Assembly (NCBI GenBank): GCA_000980495.1
Contig: LARN01000068.1
Coordinates: 1 to 6,706 of the forward strand
Direction of reading: 5' to 3'
Length of the DNA stretch: 6,706 nucleotides
From: Acinetobacter sp. N54.MGS-139
Lineage (GTDB): Bacteria > Pseudomonadota > Gammaproteobacteria > Burkholderiales > Burkholderiaceae_F
A program made the translations under genes and the position numbers. Each line of letters opens with the position of its first letter. The stretch's first letter is position 1. Positions 6,541 through 6,706 of the stretch are shown here, piece by piece. The notes under the pieces were generated by a model that saw only the letters and a program-made list of their open reading frames with translations, did not search any database and had not been told where the DNA came from.

Positions 6541-6706
6541 TTATCTGGAAGCTATACAAACCTGTACATTGCTTCTCAGTTCGCTCTTCGATGAGGCTGA
6601 ACGGGGAGATTCGTTCACAACACGCGCCACACCTGAAGTCTTGTCGGAAACGGTATGGTTTAATGATTTCCAACCGACGTAACGACCATCCAGTACTGCT
6701 TTCACC
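6541..6706 (-). CDS. possible C-terminal end of an unrecognised reading frame
   Basis: Reading leftward from the window edge, 54 sense codons run to a TAA at 6543-6541. The frame begins VKAVLDGRYVGWKSLNHTVS and is rich in serine. The composition is protein-like, but I recognise no family and no start is visible. A second - strand frame and a + strand frame (from 6591) are also open here, so openness alone is weak support. An inverted repeat, GAAGC (6548-6552) and GCTTC (6571-6575) with an inner TACA/TGTA pair, lies within it. Confidence 0.25.
   Translation of the reverse strand, partial: VKAVLDGRYVGWKSLNHTVSDKTSGVARVVNESPRSASSKSELRSNVQVCIASR

Noticed and set aside
6591..6706. A + strand frame from ATG at 6591 running off the right edge
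   Set aside because: It has no Shine-Dalgarno sequence, overlaps an equally open - strand frame, and its 38 codons carry no recognisable motif.

Overview
The window looks like part of the chromosome of a gut-type anaerobic or microaerophilic betaproteobacterium. Sutterella, Parasutterella and relatives are my best guess. The argument is an inference from content: a long, E. coli-type ArgG (445 aa) marks a proteobacterium, and a stand-alone exported flavocytochrome c-type reductase with a TtrS/TtrR-like two-component system is typical of the respiratory repertoire of those bacteria. No rRNA, tRNA or species marker is present to confirm it.

Layout from left to right. (1) Positions 1-357 (+) are the 3' end of an unrecognised gene that enters from outside the window, followed by about 200 bases of very AT-rich DNA. 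(2) A 13-bp perfect hairpin at 572-601 closes the leftward operon. (3) Positions 4437-619 (- strand) form a tight three-gene operon, read right to left. It encodes a 593-aa membrane sensor histidine kinase with a periplasmic PhnD-like binding domain (TtrS architecture), then a 204-aa FixJ/NarL-type response regulator (TtrR-like), then a 475-aa exported FAD-dependent reductase of the fumarate reductase/flavocytochrome c family. The gap between the first two genes is 2 bases and the last two overlap by 8 bases. (4) Positions 4438-4721 hold a candidate operon promoter and a strong rho-independent terminator for the next gene. (5) Positions 6059-4722 (-) are argG, argininosuccinate synthase, with a leader containing two competing inverted repeats. 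(6) Positions 6142-6706 are mostly non-coding as far as I can see, with several short inverted repeats and possibly the tail of an unrecognised reading frame at the right edge.

The operon is the main interest. By analogy with tetrathionate and thiosulfate sensing systems, the periplasmic domain would detect an electron acceptor, the kinase would phosphorylate the regulator, and the regulator would switch on the operon including the reductase that uses the acceptor. The reductase keeps the FAD-binding motifs and one catalytic-site arginine. It appears to have lost the other fumarate-binding and proton-delivery residues of Shewanella fumarate reductase, so the acceptor is probably not fumarate and may not be a simple dicarboxylate. 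The window has no cytochrome, molybdoenzyme or transporter, so the electron donor to the reductase must be encoded elsewhere. argG is a housekeeping arginine-biosynthesis gene, separated by its own terminator and unrelated to the operon.
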